64,000 nt of DNA, taken from Paenibacillus sp. PCH8. GTDB taxonomy: Bacteria > Bacillota > Bacilli > Paenibacillales > Paenibacillaceae. The stretch spans positions 1,178,001-1,242,000 of the forward strand of contig NZ_PKQK01000001.1 in NCBI RefSeq assembly GCF_002968835.1, given 5' to 3'. Made by a program: the position numbers and the translations under genes. Below are positions 1-16,006 of this stretch, piece after piece. Each line of letters opens with the position of its first letter. Position 1 is the first letter of the stretch. The notes beneath the pieces were generated by a model that saw only the letters and a list, made by a program, of their open reading frames with translations, had not been told where the DNA came from and ran no database searches.

Positions 1-37
1 CTTTTTTACTTCACCATACGTAGAATTCTAACTTGAT

Positions 38-66
38 ATTTTACCGGAAAAATTGCAAATATACAA
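38..66 (-). promoter_or_regulatory. sigma-A promoter for a gene left of the window
   Basis: On the minus strand a -35 TTGTAT (61-66) and -10 TAAAAT (38-43) are separated by 17 bp. The site lies downstream of dacA and points out of the window. In B. subtilis dacA is followed by pdxS-pdxT, so that is the likely target, but no coding sequence is visible here. Confidence 0.55.
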
Positions 67-161
67 TCCATCCGGTCGGAATAACTTGTATTTTGTCAGT
101 GATTTGACCAGATAGGCGTCAAATTCATAATTCCACTCTTTTTCATTACGTTTACTATTGG

Positions 162-1550
162 TTAGAACAGGTTTTTGATTCCGTCAAAGAGATCCACGAA
201 GAAATCCTTCACAGCACGGAAGAACAGACGGAACCATCCGCCTTTATCGGCTTCTTCAGCAGTGATCAAGTTCACTGTTTTTTCCTGAGGTTCCATTCCA
301 TCTGCTTTATACGTATACGTTACCGTACCAACCTTCGTACCTGCCTTGATTGGGGCTACCAGCTTGTCGGCCTCAGTTACATTGGCTTTGAAAGTCACAT
401 CCAGGTTTTGAGTACCTTTGGGAACAACGAAACTTACCGCATTATCTGTTACGACAGGAACGGTCGTTTCTTTCCCTTTTTTCAAAGGTACTGCTTCCCA
501 GCCTGTCACTTTGGTTTTACCCGCAACAGCCTGTTTCACTTCAAAGTTATTAAATCCAAAATCCAGTACCTTTTTGGTTTCTCTGAAACGTGCGGATTCC
601 GAATCGGTGCCCATAACAACACTAATCAGACGCATACCATTACGTTCTGCCGTACCTGTGAAGTTATTGCCCGCATTCGTGGTATGGCCTGTTTTCATTC
701 CGTCCAGACCTTCATAGGCATAGCTTTTGAAATTGGTTATATTTTTATTCGCTTCCAGCATCCAGTTGTAGTTGATAATTGGAGCTTTATCATTGGGGCG
801 GAACTTGTAAGATTGAATGGTTGTAAATTCTGTGTAGTCGGGGTGATCCCTAATGATGTATCTGCATAGAATTGCAGCATCCAATGCGGACATAACTGTT
901 TCCTTTTCTTCAGCTGGGCGAAAATCGGCTGGCATATCTGCCCGGTCCAGACCCGAAGAGTTGATGAAGAACGTATCCTTCATGCCCATACGCTTCGCTT
1001 CATCATTCATCATTTTCACAAAAGCTTCTTCCGAACCTGCCACATGTTCAGCCAGCGCAACTGTAGCATCATTGGCAGAGCCAACAGCCATAGCAATATA
1101 GAGATCTTTAACCGTATGCTGGTCACCTTCCGCCAGGAAAATACGTGATCCGACGCTTTGTGCAGCATTCTTTTTAACAGTCACGATATCGTCCCAGCTG
1201 AATTTCCCTTGTTTGACTTGTTCTGCAACAATATATTCCGTCATCATCTTAGTCATACTTGCAGGTGGCATTGCTTTATCCGCATCGACAGACAATAGAA
1301 CCTGACCTGTTGAAGCCTCCATCAGCACGGCTGATTTAACTTCAAGCCCAAGTGAGTCTACCGCGGGAACCTGCACTGCCTTCTCCGTCTTTGTTGCTGT
1401 TGCAGCAGCCGTCAGAACCTGACCAGAGTTATTCGCAGCAGCCATAACAGGCATTACTGCGGACATGCAGAGCATGTTAATCAGCATAACCGAGGCTACG
1501 CTCTTTTTGAGCATTTGGCGTTTCTTTTTATTCATGTGTTTGGCTTTCAA
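162..1550 (-). CDS. dacA: D-alanyl-D-alanine carboxypeptidase (PBP5 type)
   Basis: Serine DD-carboxypeptidase that trims the terminal D-Ala from peptidoglycan pentapeptides outside the membrane. A basic N-terminus and hydrophobic signal peptide lead to a cleavage-like AAA. The penicillin-binding motifs are S98-M-T-K101, S-A-N at 158-160 and K-T-G at 286-288. A beta-rich C-terminal domain ends in an amphipathic tail (FRLFFRAVKDFFVDLF) typical of PBP5 membrane anchoring. The start chosen is TTG at 1550, because AAGGGAG lies 9 nt upstream; the longer frame to 1604 has no ribosome site there, and ATG at 1535 is an alternative. 462 aa. It follows guaB, as in B. subtilis. Confidence 0.93.
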   Translation of the reverse strand: MKAKHMNKKKRQMLKKSVASVMLINMLCMSAVMPVMAAANNSGQVLTAAATATKTEKAVQVPAVDSLGLEVKSAVLMEASTGQVLLSVDADKAMPPASMTKMMTEYIVAEQVKQGKFSWDDIVTVKKNAAQSVGSRIFLAEGDQHTVKDLYIAMAVGSANDATVALAEHVAGSEEAFVKMMNDEAKRMGMKDTFFINSSGLDRADMPADFRPAEEKETVMSALDAAILCRYIIRDHPDYTEFTTIQSYKFRPNDKAPIINYNWMLEANKNITNFKSYAYEGLDGMKTGHTTNAGNNFTGTAERNGMRLISVVMGTDSESARFRETKKVLDFGFNNFEVKQAVAGKTKVTGWEAVPLKKGKETTVPVVTDNAVSFVVPKGTQNLDVTFKANVTEADKLVAPIKAGTKVGTVTYTYKADGMEPQEKTVNLITAEEADKGGWFRLFFRAVKDFFVDLFDGIKNLF

Positions 1551-1905
1551 TGATGAATACTCCCTTCGATCCGAAGCACTTTGATATACTTCAGTGCAGC
1601 TCAAGCTGCGATTTTCTAGTTCCCTAACCTGCGTGGATGTGTGTGAGATGTGTTCTGTATGCGCTGTATCGAACGAGCAATATAATTTCGCTCCTAAAGT
1701 TCGTTATCGATTGTCACTTAGTCCGCATTTTTTGCGAATGCTTATGTAAAAGGACGTCCGCGCTTCTATTTAGCTGGCAGCCTTTTCTGGCGCTCCTTTT
1801 GCTTACAAAACAATATTCATAGATTCACGTCAAAAAGCCGGCGCAACGCACTAATCCATCTGTGGATCGTCAACGCTTGTTCTATTCTATCACAGGGGTA
1901 TCTGC
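1551..1905. other. guaB-dacA intergenic region
   Basis: About 350 bp between the guaB terminator and dacA. It presumably holds the dacA promoter and a long leader. I could not find a -35/-10 pair that I trust and see no supported gene or RNA element. Confidence 0.4.
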
Positions 1906-1943
1906 AAAAAAAGACAGACCCGGTGAAAATCACCAAGCCTGTC
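1906..1943 (-). terminator. guaB terminator
   Basis: On the minus strand an imperfect stem (GACAG..GGTGA with TCACC..CTGTC) is followed by TTTTTTT, starting 26 nt after the guaB stop. Confidence 0.85.
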
Positions 1944-1968
1944 CTGGAAATAATTGACTCTCTTCCGA

Positions 1969-3450
<1,482 letters not shown>

Positions 3451-3488
3451 TCAGCTTTACGGTCCAAAACCCGAAGATTCCAGGCTGT

Positions 3489-3518
3489 ATTATACGCTGA
3501 AAATACGTTTTCTGAAAA
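3489..3518 (-). promoter_or_regulatory. guaB sigma-A promoter
   Basis: -35 TTTTCA (3513-3518) and a consensus -10 TATAAT (3489-3494), 18-bp spacer. The leader to the GTG start is about 55 nt and contains no visible riboswitch. Confidence 0.7.
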
Positions 3519-3581
3519 ATTTATTATTGCCATCTTAGCAAAGCGATATTTAGACTGTCAAGGAAAAGTACTTGGTTATAT

Positions 3582-3609
3582 CAGTTGTGTTGCCTGATGA
3601 ACACAACTG
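3582..3609. repeat. 10-bp perfect inverted repeat before guaB
   Basis: CAGTTGTGTT and AACACAACTG flank an 8-nt loop. A T-run follows only on the plus strand, so it looks like a plus-strand terminator, yet no plus-strand gene precedes it. It lies about 60 bp upstream of the guaB -35. Confidence 0.6.
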
Positions 3610-3643
3610 TTTTTCTCATGCGGACAAGTACTGTTCTTATAAC

Positions 3644-3675
3644 AAAAAAACGTCTATTCGTATCAAATGACGTTT
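3644..3675 (-). terminator. second terminator after the rRNA operon
   Basis: Minus-strand stem AAACGTC/GACGTTT with an AT-rich loop and a following T-run. It is about 110 nt past the 5S gene and probably backs up the first terminator. Confidence 0.6.
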
Positions 3676-3748
3676 ATCTTCTATTAGCTCTATAAGTATG
3701 TGAATTTACCGTTAACAGGCTGTCTTTGATCCTACTAAATAATATAAA

Positions 3749-3782
3749 TAAAAACCACCACCGAATAACATCGGCAGTGGTT
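3749..3782 (-). terminator. rRNA operon terminator
   Basis: Immediately after 5S, AACCACTGCCG pairs with CGGTGGTGGTT (one mismatched or wobble position) and TTTTT follows on the minus strand. Confidence 0.85.
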
Positions 3783-3786
3783 CTTC

Positions 3787-3903
3787 GCTTGGCGGCGTCC
3801 TACTCTCCCAGGACCCTGCGGTCCAAGTACCATCGGCGCTAGAGGGCTTAACGGTCGTGTTCGGGATGGGTACGTGTGGAACCCCTCCGCTATCGCCACC
3901 AAA
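3787..3903 (-). rRNA. rrf: 5S ribosomal RNA
   Basis: About 117 nt, recognisable by the 5' TTTGGTGGCGATAGC and the 3' GGACGCCGCCAAGC, which pair to form helix I, and by the central CCCGAACACG. Last gene of the 16S-23S-5S operon. Confidence 0.95.
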
Positions 3904-3996
3904 CGAGCATTTGTAGTACAAATGCGTTCGCGTTCCATTCGGTCCGACACGGCTGTGTGGATGAATGGTTTAGCGCAAATTCAGAGATCATTCTCT

Positions 3997-4021
3997 GAAA
4001 ACTAGATTCGAAACGAAATTT
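3997..4021 (-). repeat. 3' arm of the 23S processing stem
   Basis: In the 23S-5S spacer. It is complementary, apart from a small interruption, to 7168-7193 upstream of 23S, with the cores CTAGAT and CGAAACGAAATTT. Such stems bring the ends of pre-23S together for RNase III-type cleavage. Confidence 0.75.
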
Positions 4022-4039
4022 GCAATTTATCACTTGCCA

Positions 4040-6966
<2,927 letters not shown>

Positions 6967-7375
6967 AAATTGTTCCGGTATTGACTGCTCGCTTCCCTTG
7001 TTTTGCTTGCGCAAAGCCAAAAGTCGCTCCCATTCGATACCATCGCAACAGCAATTATCTACCTTATAAACACTTCACTTGTTTACACAAGATCAGCTAG
7101 GATGATTGTTGATCGGTTACTTGAACCGAACAAGCATTCATCCCTTAAAGGAATGTTCTAATTCGCAAAATTTCGTTTCGATATCTAGTTTTCAAAGAAC
7201 AAGCTCCATGCAAAAGCAAGCTGTTTGAGAGTTTGAGCTCTCAAAACTGAGCAACGAGTGAGTTGCTTGTGCTTTCCATTTCATCCACACCGAAGTGGCG
7301 GACCGAAATGAATCGCTGTGCAGGTTCTAAAGAACCTGCTTATTTGAATGTTTCCACTCGGGAAACGATTCTCCA
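6967..7375 (-). other. 16S-23S internal spacer without tRNA
   Basis: About 410 bp. It contains the 3' arm of the 16S processing stem (7242-7263) and the 5' arm of the 23S stem (7168-7193), the latter next to the TTTGAAAACTAGAT motif common in Bacillales spacers. I looked for tRNA-Ile and tRNA-Ala and found no tRNA-like sequence. Confidence 0.8.
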
Positions 7376-8933
<1,558 letters not shown>

Positions 8934-9177
8934 AGATGAATTTCAGTAGCGTGGTTAGACGCTATAAAAATCATCTCAAGTATTTGAAAAGAGCGATATG
9001 CTCATTTTGAATCTGACGAGATTAAAAATCTCATTTGTGCTCCAGCCGATTCAAGCCAAGGCTTGTCTCAAACTTTCGCGTTCATTCTGCAAGCAGAATG
9101 TTTACTCACTCGTTGTTCAGTTTTCAAAGATCAAACTTATTTCGCTACCGAATGTCGTTCTCTTCAGCAACTTTTAT
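8934..9177 (-). other. rRNA leader
   Basis: Leader transcribed from both rRNA promoters. 9104-9125 is the 5' arm of the 16S processing stem, about 20 bp complementary to 7242-7263 with one mismatch or wobble. A small hairpin (ATTCTGC/GCAGAAT) sits beside it. Confidence 0.7.
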
Positions 9178-9206
9178 ATCATATCACATCCGAACCAACG
9201 TTGCAA
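9178..9206 (-). promoter_or_regulatory. rRNA promoter P2 (proximal)
   Basis: -35 TTGCAA (9201-9206), 17-bp spacer, -10 TATGAT (9178-9183). The sequence just upstream, AACTTAAAAAAAGAG, resembles an UP element and is nearly identical to that before P1. Confidence 0.8.
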
Positions 9207-9287
9207 GCTCTTTTTTTAAGTTTCTTTCGAAGCTTATTTCATTTGCTTGCCGCACCGTTTATCCTGTGTTTTCTTGGCCGGAATTAG

Positions 9288-9316
9288 AATATACCATGTA
9301 CAGATTTTCATTGCAA
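9288..9316 (-). promoter_or_regulatory. rRNA promoter P1 (distal)
   Basis: -35 TTGCAA (9311-9316), 17-bp spacer, TG-extended -10 TATATT (9288-9293), preceded by AACTTAAAAAAAGAC. It lies 110 bp upstream of P2. Confidence 0.8.
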
Positions 9317-9417
9317 GTCTTTTTTTAAGTTATACTTTTCGTTTGTTCGTTCAGTTATGGACGTACATACAGTATTCTCTCAGTTTAACAAGATTTTATG
9401 CACGCCCATCTTACTCA

Positions 9418-9969
9418 TTAATGTTTAATACTCTCTACAGGGACCTTTCTTGGCCACAAACTGTAACTAAAACTTATCAGAAAATCGATTCCAAGGATGA
9501 TTCCCCATACGCTACTCAGATTGTTGAAGACGGCTGTACGTTCAGCATCACCGATCCACCATATCATGACGAATAGGAATGCGCTGCCTATAGCCCAAGC
9601 CAACAGATGCCTGAACCAACCAATACGTTCACGGCTTGCATGCTCTCTGCCATATAACTTGCTACTACGCGGGTTCTCTCCACCCTTGAACCAATATAGG
9701 AAGTACCGATCTGCCCAAGCAATCATTTGATGACCATAAGCGATGCTGACTCCTATATACACCGCAGCGATACCATGAACTGCACTGGCTGTCGCCCCGC
9801 GCTGAAGATCCATCACTGTAGCTACCAGCAATAACAGATCAACGATCGGTGTTGCCATCAACAATGCGATGCCCAACCTTTTCATGCCAAGCAGATATCT
9901 TACACTCAGGCCCGCAGCAACAAAAATCCAAAAGGAAATCTCACATCCTATGATAAAATAACCAATCAA
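9418..9969 (-). CDS. YmcC-like integral membrane protein
   Basis: 183 aa with about five hydrophobic segments (near residues 3-25, 32-53, 62-82, 118-138 and 148-166) and a short basic C-terminus. No catalytic motif is visible and the function is unknown. TTG start at 9969, with GGGGGTG a few bases upstream. It is divergent from a TetR gene 87 bp away. In B. subtilis the membrane protein gene ymcC stands next to the TetR gene pksA, and the same pairing here supports the name; that is from memory of gene order, not an alignment. The regulator may control this gene. Confidence 0.6.
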   Translation of the reverse strand: MIGYFIIGCEISFWIFVAAGLSVRYLLGMKRLGIALLMATPIVDLLLLVATVMDLQRGATASAVHGIAAVYIGVSIAYGHQMIAWADRYFLYWFKGGENPRSSKLYGREHASRERIGWFRHLLAWAIGSAFLFVMIWWIGDAERTAVFNNLSSVWGIILGIDFLISFSYSLWPRKVPVESIKH

Positions 9970-10020
9970 TTTAGCACCCCCTTTTTATGGTGCAGTTGTA
10001 TTAAATATAATTTAGCACAT

Positions 10021-10050
10021 TTGTATTATAATAATCAACAATGATATAAT
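10021..10050 (+). promoter_or_regulatory. promoter of the TetR gene
   Basis: -35 TTGTAT (10021-10026) and consensus -10 TATAAT (10045-10050), 18-bp spacer. The -10 ends only 6 nt before the ATG at 10057, so the transcript probably begins at or next to the start codon. On the other strand TTGATT, 18 bp, then TAAATT could serve the ymcC-like gene, so the two promoters would overlap. Confidence 0.65.
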
Positions 10051-10056
10051 GCGATT

Positions 10057-10647
10057 ATGCCAAAAATTGTTGATCATGATAAGCAACGCGTGCACGTGGC
10101 CGAAGCGGCTTGGCGTATTATACGAAAAGATGGCATGGAGCAGGCCTCTGTTCGAAATATTGCTGAAGAAGCTGGCATCTCGGTCGGTTCGATGCGCCAC
10201 TACTTTTCTACTCAGTCGGAATTACTACTATATGCCATGAAATTGGTATCTGAACGGGTATCCAATCGAATCCAACAAATGTCGTTCAATGGTTCTCCCA
10301 TGGACAATATGAAATGCTTGTTGCTTGAATTTTTACCGAATACGGACGAAAAATTGGCCGAAATGGAGGTGTGGTACGCTTTTACAGCCAGATCCAAAAC
10401 CGATCCCACTCTCAGAGAACTTGCCGATACAGTGTATAATGAACTCAGACAAGCTGTAGGTTCGGTTATCACTTACCTGATCAAACTCGATCTCTCCAGA
10501 CCTGATCTGAACAAAGAACTGGAGATCGAGAGATTGTATGCGCTGTTGGATGGCTTGGGTATTCATACCGTGCTTAGACCGGACCAGATGAATGGCAAGA
10601 TTATGGATGATATTCTCACCCTGCATCTTGCTTCCTTATGTCGCTAA
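10057..10647 (+). CDS. TetR-family regulator, PksA-like
   Basis: 196 aa. The N-terminal DNA-binding domain (about residues 8-55) has the usual TetR helix-turn-helix around residues 27-46 (IAEEAGIS..SMRHYF). The C-terminal part is helical and resembles the BetI/PksA type. The ligand is unknown. The ATG is set by the frame and by the promoter directly in front of it; there is no Shine-Dalgarno sequence, which suggests leaderless translation. Probable targets are itself and the divergent membrane protein gene. It is one of only two clear plus-strand genes. Confidence 0.8.
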   Translation: MPKIVDHDKQRVHVAEAAWRIIRKDGMEQASVRNIAEEAGISVGSMRHYFSTQSELLLYAMKLVSERVSNRIQQMSFNGSPMDNMKCLLLEFLPNTDEKLAEMEVWYAFTARSKTDPTLRELADTVYNELRQAVGSVITYLIKLDLSRPDLNKELEIERLYALLDGLGIHTVLRPDQMNGKIMDDILTLHLASLCR

Positions 10648-10731
10648 GCTGGCGTACGCCAATACAGAGACCTAATTTAGATCTAGTTTTAATGTAAAAG
10701 GCAAAAGCAAAACGAAATGGTTCCATAAATA

Positions 10732-10812
10732 AAAAAAACCGTAGCACATTCATTGTAACTAAGGCCTGTAAACGTAACAGGACTAGCTCTGAATGTCTGA
10801 CGGTTTTTCTTT
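10732..10812. terminator. bidirectional terminator between tetR and ktrB
   Basis: AAAAACCGT..ACATTCA pairs with TGAATGT..ACGGTTTTT across a 3x3 internal loop. The large apical loop contains a small CCTGT/ACAGG hairpin. T-runs occur on both strands, which suits the convergent genes. Confidence 0.75.
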
Positions 10813-12150
10813 TTATCCGATAATGATCCGGCCCTCCGGATGACGATACAGTTTCTTCTCTTTGCGCGGACGAAGGGCATACGCTATGGTTAATGGCCCA
10901 ATGCGACCCACAAACATGGTAAAGGTAATAATGATCTTTCCCCAATTGGTCAATTCATGTGTCACTCCCACGGAGAGCCCCACGGTACCGATTGCGGAAG
11001 CCGCTTCAAACATAAGTGAAAGGAACGGTGCATCCTCAGTCGTAAGCAGAAGCATCACCACAATCATGAATATAATCAGAGAAACCATAATAATGGTCAA
11101 CGCTCTCATAAGTAACTCTTTCGGAACACGTTGGCGAAAAAATACGATATCCTTATTGCCACGAATCATGGCATACACTGCTCCAATCATGATCAGGAAT
11201 GTAGTCGTCTTAATCCCGCCACCCGTCGAACCCGGGGAAGCCCCGATAAACATCAGCAGGATGAAGAAGAACTGGGTGGCCTGTCTCATCTCCGTGATAT
11301 CAATCGTACTTGTTCCGGACGAACGAGTAGAGACCGACTGGAAGAATGCTGCATAGATCTTCTCAATCCAGGTGAGTGAAGCCAGCGTATGTCCATTGGT
11401 GAATTCGAAAACAAACAGCACAATTGCTCCTATGCCTATCAGTGCTCCCGATACAGAAAGCACCAGCTTGGACTGAAGAGATAAGCGGCGGCGTTTCCGA
11501 TATTCAAACAGATCATTCAATACCACAAAACCAAGTCCACCAGAGATAACAAGTATGGAAGCAGTCAGATTGAACGTCCAATCTCCAGTGTAGTATTGGA
11601 AGCTGTTGCCGAACAGATCGAAGCCCCCGTTGTTAAACAATGAAACGGAATGAAATATTCCATAGTATACGGCTTGGCCCAAAGGCATCTCCGACGCCCA
11701 GCGCAGTGCCAGTATGACAGCTGCCACTCCCTCAATGGTAAAGGAGAAAATCAACACCTTACGGATAATGCGTACGATACCCTCCATACTGTCTGCATTA
11801 ATGGCTTCCTTGAGCAACAGCCTGTCCTTGAGTGAAATCCGCTTACCCAATACCAGTGCAAAGAGAGTAGCTATAGTCATGAAGCCGAGTCCACCAAGCT
11901 GCATTAGTACCATAATTACGATCTGACCGAACAGATTAAAGGTAGTCCCTACATCCACCACGACTAGCCCAGTTACACATGCTGCAGAGGTTGATGTAAA
12001 GAGAGCATCAATAAACGCCAAATGCTTACCGCTTTGGTTAGAGATCGGCAACATGAGAAGCACCGTTCCAATCGCAATGATCAATAGAAAACCGCCGACC
12101 AGGATTAACGGGGGGGATAAAAATCGGGCAAAGTGAAGCCTGAACTTCAT
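10813..12150 (-). CDS. ktrB: KtrB/TrkH-type potassium transporter subunit
   Basis: Membrane channel subunit of a Ktr-type Na+-dependent K+ uptake system. 445 aa with the four-fold M1-P-M2 repeat. The four filter regions are seen near CVTGLVV, NNGGFDLFG, STRSSGTST and AIGTVGLSV. ATG at 12150 has AGAGGTG 7 nt upstream; an upstream TTG lacks a site. No KtrA (cytoplasmic RCK subunit) gene is adjacent, so a partner must be encoded elsewhere. It could equally be named ktrD. No c-di-AMP riboswitch precedes it: only about 80 bp separate it from the lysS terminator. Confidence 0.85.
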   Translation of the reverse strand: MKFRLHFARFLSPPLILVGGFLLIIAIGTVLLMLPISNQSGKHLAFIDALFTSTSAACVTGLVVVDVGTTFNLFGQIVIMVLMQLGGLGFMTIATLFALVLGKRISLKDRLLLKEAINADSMEGIVRIIRKVLIFSFTIEGVAAVILALRWASEMPLGQAVYYGIFHSVSLFNNGGFDLFGNSFQYYTGDWTFNLTASILVISGGLGFVVLNDLFEYRKRRRLSLQSKLVLSVSGALIGIGAIVLFVFEFTNGHTLASLTWIEKIYAAFFQSVSTRSSGTSTIDITEMRQATQFFFILLMFIGASPGSTGGGIKTTTFLIMIGAVYAMIRGNKDIVFFRQRVPKELLMRALTIIMVSLIIFMIVVMLLLTTEDAPFLSLMFEAASAIGTVGLSVGVTHELTNWGKIIITFTMFVGRIGPLTIAYALRPRKEKKLYRHPEGRIIIG

Positions 12151-12230
12151 GAAGGGCACCTCTTTTAACAAAATACGAACTGGGAAGCAAATCGGAACTC
12201 AACCTATACAATAGCGCCTATGTAAACCTA

Positions 12231-12275
12231 AAGAGGAACTTGCCCCAGCATGATACTGAACGGCAGGTTCCTCTT
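12231..12275 (-). terminator. lysS terminator
   Basis: A 14-bp stem AAGAGGAACYTGCC with one G-U pair lies 30 nt after the lysS stop. The T-run on the minus strand is short (TTT), so termination may be partial. Confidence 0.6.
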
Positions 12276-12304
12276 CTATTATGAACGAATAATACGTTCC
12301 TTAT

Positions 12305-13819
<1,515 letters not shown>

Positions 13820-13881
13820 CTATATTCATCTCCTTATTTACATGGCAGGCACCTCAGAAGGTAGATAACCCTCTCATGTTG

Positions 13882-13907
13882 AAAAAAGCTTCCCTAAGGA
13901 AGCTTTT
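13882..13907 (-). terminator. greA terminator
   Basis: AAAAGCTTCC and GGAAGCTTTT form a perfect 10-bp stem with a 4-nt loop, followed by T's on the minus strand. Confidence 0.9.
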
Positions 13908-13937
13908 GTCTCAGTGCTCGACTGCTTCATTGCTATA

Positions 13938-14417
13938 TTACTTTTTTTGAATATCTACAATTTTATATTGAATGACGCCCGCAGGCACGCTTACATCAAC
14001 AACCGTACCTCTTTTTTTACCCAGAATGGCTTTTCCGACAGGGCTTTCGTTCGATATTTTGTTTTGAAGCGGATTTGCCTCTGCAGAACCTACAATCGTA
14101 TATTCTGTGATATCGCCGAATTCCAAATCTTCCACAGTGACTGTTGCACCCACACTTACCACTTCAGTATTAATCTCGTCACTGTTAATAATCCGCGCAT
14201 TCCGAAGTAATTTCTCCAAAGTAATAACTCGACCTTCAATGAAAGCCTGTTCGTTCTTGGCATCTTCGTACTCGGAGTTTTCACTGATATCTCCATAACC
14301 GATGGCTACCTTAATCCGTTCAGCCACTTCGCGGCGCTTCACTGATTTCAATGTTTCCAGTTCTTCTTCCAGCTTCTTAAGTCCTTCTGGTGTAAGGATA
14401 ACTTCCTTGTCGCTCAT
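13938..14417 (-). CDS. greA: transcription elongation factor GreA
   Basis: Rescues backtracked RNA polymerase by stimulating transcript cleavage. 159 aa, the family length. The N-terminal coiled coil has the acidic tip G-D-I-S-E-N-S-E-Y near residues 42-50, and a C-terminal FKBP-like domain begins around residue 80. ATG at 14417 ([12 protein letters not shown]) matches the family N-terminus and has AGGAGA about 10 nt upstream; two upstream in-frame ATGs lack a site. It has its own promoter and terminator. Its place between dusB and lysS differs from B. subtilis. Confidence 0.96.
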   Translation of the reverse strand: MSDKEVILTPEGLKKLEEELETLKSVKRREVAERIKVAIGYGDISENSEYEDAKNEQAFIEGRVITLEKLLRNARIINSDEINTEVVSVGATVTVEDLEFGDITEYTIVGSAEANPLQNKISNESPVGKAILGKKRGTVVDVSVPAGVIQYKIVDIQKK

Positions 14418-14592
14418 CTCAACCGATTCTCCTGTCATGGGAATAATTTGATTGTACGGCAACGGAATCAGTGCTTATTACAGAGCTCCGCCCGCATACA
14501 TCTTCAAAACTATATGAAGTTCTCCAGAGAAATAGAATATTCCTCCTGATGCACTAGCTTTATTAACGCACATGGCGAATTTATACTGTGAA

Positions 14593-14621
14593 ATTATAGG
14601 GGAACGGTCTCGAAAAGTCAA
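14593..14621 (-). promoter_or_regulatory. greA sigma-A promoter
   Basis: -35 TTGACT (14616-14621), 17-bp spacer, -10 TATAAT (14593-14598). It lies between the dusB stop and greA, giving a leader of about 170 nt. Confidence 0.8.
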
Positions 14622-14660
14622 TGTTACATCCCATATGGCTGTAAATGTTCTACAACCTGA

Positions 14661-15680
14661 TTAAGAAGCACTTCCGACAATTGCTGGTTCTGACTCCAGA
14701 TTACCTTCTGTTCTGAGCTGACTTACAAAACTCTCCAGTATGTGAACCATCTCATCGCGCTTGGTTTCTTCCATAATAATGTCCTTAATGCGAGCCGATC
14801 CTTTCAAGCCTTTGAGGTACCAAGCCAGATGTTTGCGCATCTCGCGTACAGCTACCGTTTCATTCTTCAATGCGATCAGGCGATCCATATGCAGGATGGC
14901 TACACGAATCTTCTCTTCCCCGTTCGGGTCAGGTAGCAATTCACCCGTACTTAAGTATTGAATGGTACGATACAGCATCCATGGATTACCCAAGGCAGCC
15001 CGACCAATCATAACGCCATCACAACCCGTTTCGTCTAGCATACGGCGTGCATCCTCTGGTGTATGGACATCACCATTGCCGATCACCGGGATGGAGACAG
15101 CCTCTTTTACATTTTTGATATGTGACCAATCTGCTGTACCTGTATAGAGTTGCTCACGTGTGCGACCGTGCACACTTACCGCCTGTCCGCCAGCGCGTTC
15201 AACCGCAAGTGCATTCTCAACCACGAAGATATGCTCGTTATCCCAGCCGATACGCATCTTGACCGTCACCGGCTTCTCAACTGCGTCCACTACAGCAGAC
15301 ACCATCTCGTAGATTTTGTTCGGATCGAGCAACCAACGTGCACCTGCATCACACTTCGTCACTTTCGGCACGGGACATCCCATATTGATATCGATAATAT
15401 CTGCATTTGTTTCTTTGTCTACAATTTTGGCTGCTTCTACGAGCGAGTCACGATCTCCCCCAAAAATCTGAAGGCTCAGTGGTTTCTCACGCTCATCGAC
15501 AAACAACATCTCCCGTGTACGCTGGTTGCCATGCACGATGGCTTTGCCACTCACCATCTCCGCACACACGAGGCCTGTTCCAAATTCTTTTGCGATCAAA
15601 CGAAAAGCCGGATTACATACGCCAGCCATCGGCGCAAGTACAACCTGGTTTTTCATTTCAATGCCACCAATTTTAAGCAC
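14661..15680 (-). CDS. dusB: tRNA-dihydrouridine synthase B
   Basis: FMN enzyme that reduces uridines in the tRNA D-loop. 339 aa from the GTG at 15680. That start gives [20 protein letters not shown], the expected family N-terminus, with AAAGGAG about 13 nt upstream; the frame extends to 15722 without support. Visible motifs are the flavin-binding [12 protein letters not shown], the catalytic-loop [10 protein letters not shown] and [13 protein letters not shown], followed by a helical C-terminal RNA-binding domain. Last gene of the folate cluster, 122 bp after yazB. Confidence 0.94.
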   Translation of the reverse strand: MLKIGGIEMKNQVVLAPMAGVCNPAFRLIAKEFGTGLVCAEMVSGKAIVHGNQRTREMLFVDEREKPLSLQIFGGDRDSLVEAAKIVDKETNADIIDINMGCPVPKVTKCDAGARWLLDPNKIYEMVSAVVDAVEKPVTVKMRIGWDNEHIFVVENALAVERAGGQAVSVHGRTREQLYTGTADWSHIKNVKEAVSIPVIGNGDVHTPEDARRMLDETGCDGVMIGRAALGNPWMLYRTIQYLSTGELLPDPNGEEKIRVAILHMDRLIALKNETVAVREMRKHLAWYLKGLKGSARIKDIIMEETKRDEMVHILESFVSQLRTEGNLESEPAIVGSAS

Positions 15681-15802
15681 GGTATTCGTTCCACTCCTTT
15701 TGAAATCCGAAGAATTTTGCATTGAATTCTGGTTGTATAGTTCAACGATTAAAGATCGATTAGTGTTCTTTGTTGTTAGGGCAAATTGAAAACGAAACGG
15801 TT

Positions 15803-16006
15803 TTATTTGCCCTTTAATTCCTCGATACTGATCGACAGCACACCGGCAATCCGATCCAGTTCTTGCGGGGATACCTTACGGTTTCCCCGCTCAATGGTTC
15901 CCAGAATGGCCAGCGAGATGCCGGTCTCAGCAGCAAGCTCATGTTGTGTTAAACCCTTCAGCTTCCGGAATGCCCGGATGCGATTGGCCAATTGCATGTT
16001 TTCCAA
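15803..16006 (-). CDS. yazB: small XRE-family helix-turn-helix protein
   Basis: 67 aa, essentially a single Cro/C1-type [23 protein letters not shown] and [21 protein letters not shown]. It is a probable DNA-binding regulator with unknown targets. TTG start at 16006 with AAAGGATGG upstream; ATG at 15997 is an alternative. The 5' end lies inside the folK coding region (49-nt overlap in another frame), so translation is probably coupled. B. subtilis yazB occupies the same place between folK and dusB. Confidence 0.85.
   Translation of the reverse strand: MENMQLANRIRAFRKLKGLTQHELAAETGISLAILGTIERGNRKVSPQELDRIAGVLSISIEELKGK

Noticed and set aside
6967..7375. Possible tRNA genes in the 16S-23S spacer
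   Set aside because: No T-loop, anticodon stem or CCA-like end; the spacer is explained by processing stems.
12151..12230. c-di-AMP riboswitch before ktrB
   Set aside because: Only about 80 bp separate ktrB from the lysS terminator, too short, and the conserved blocks are missing.
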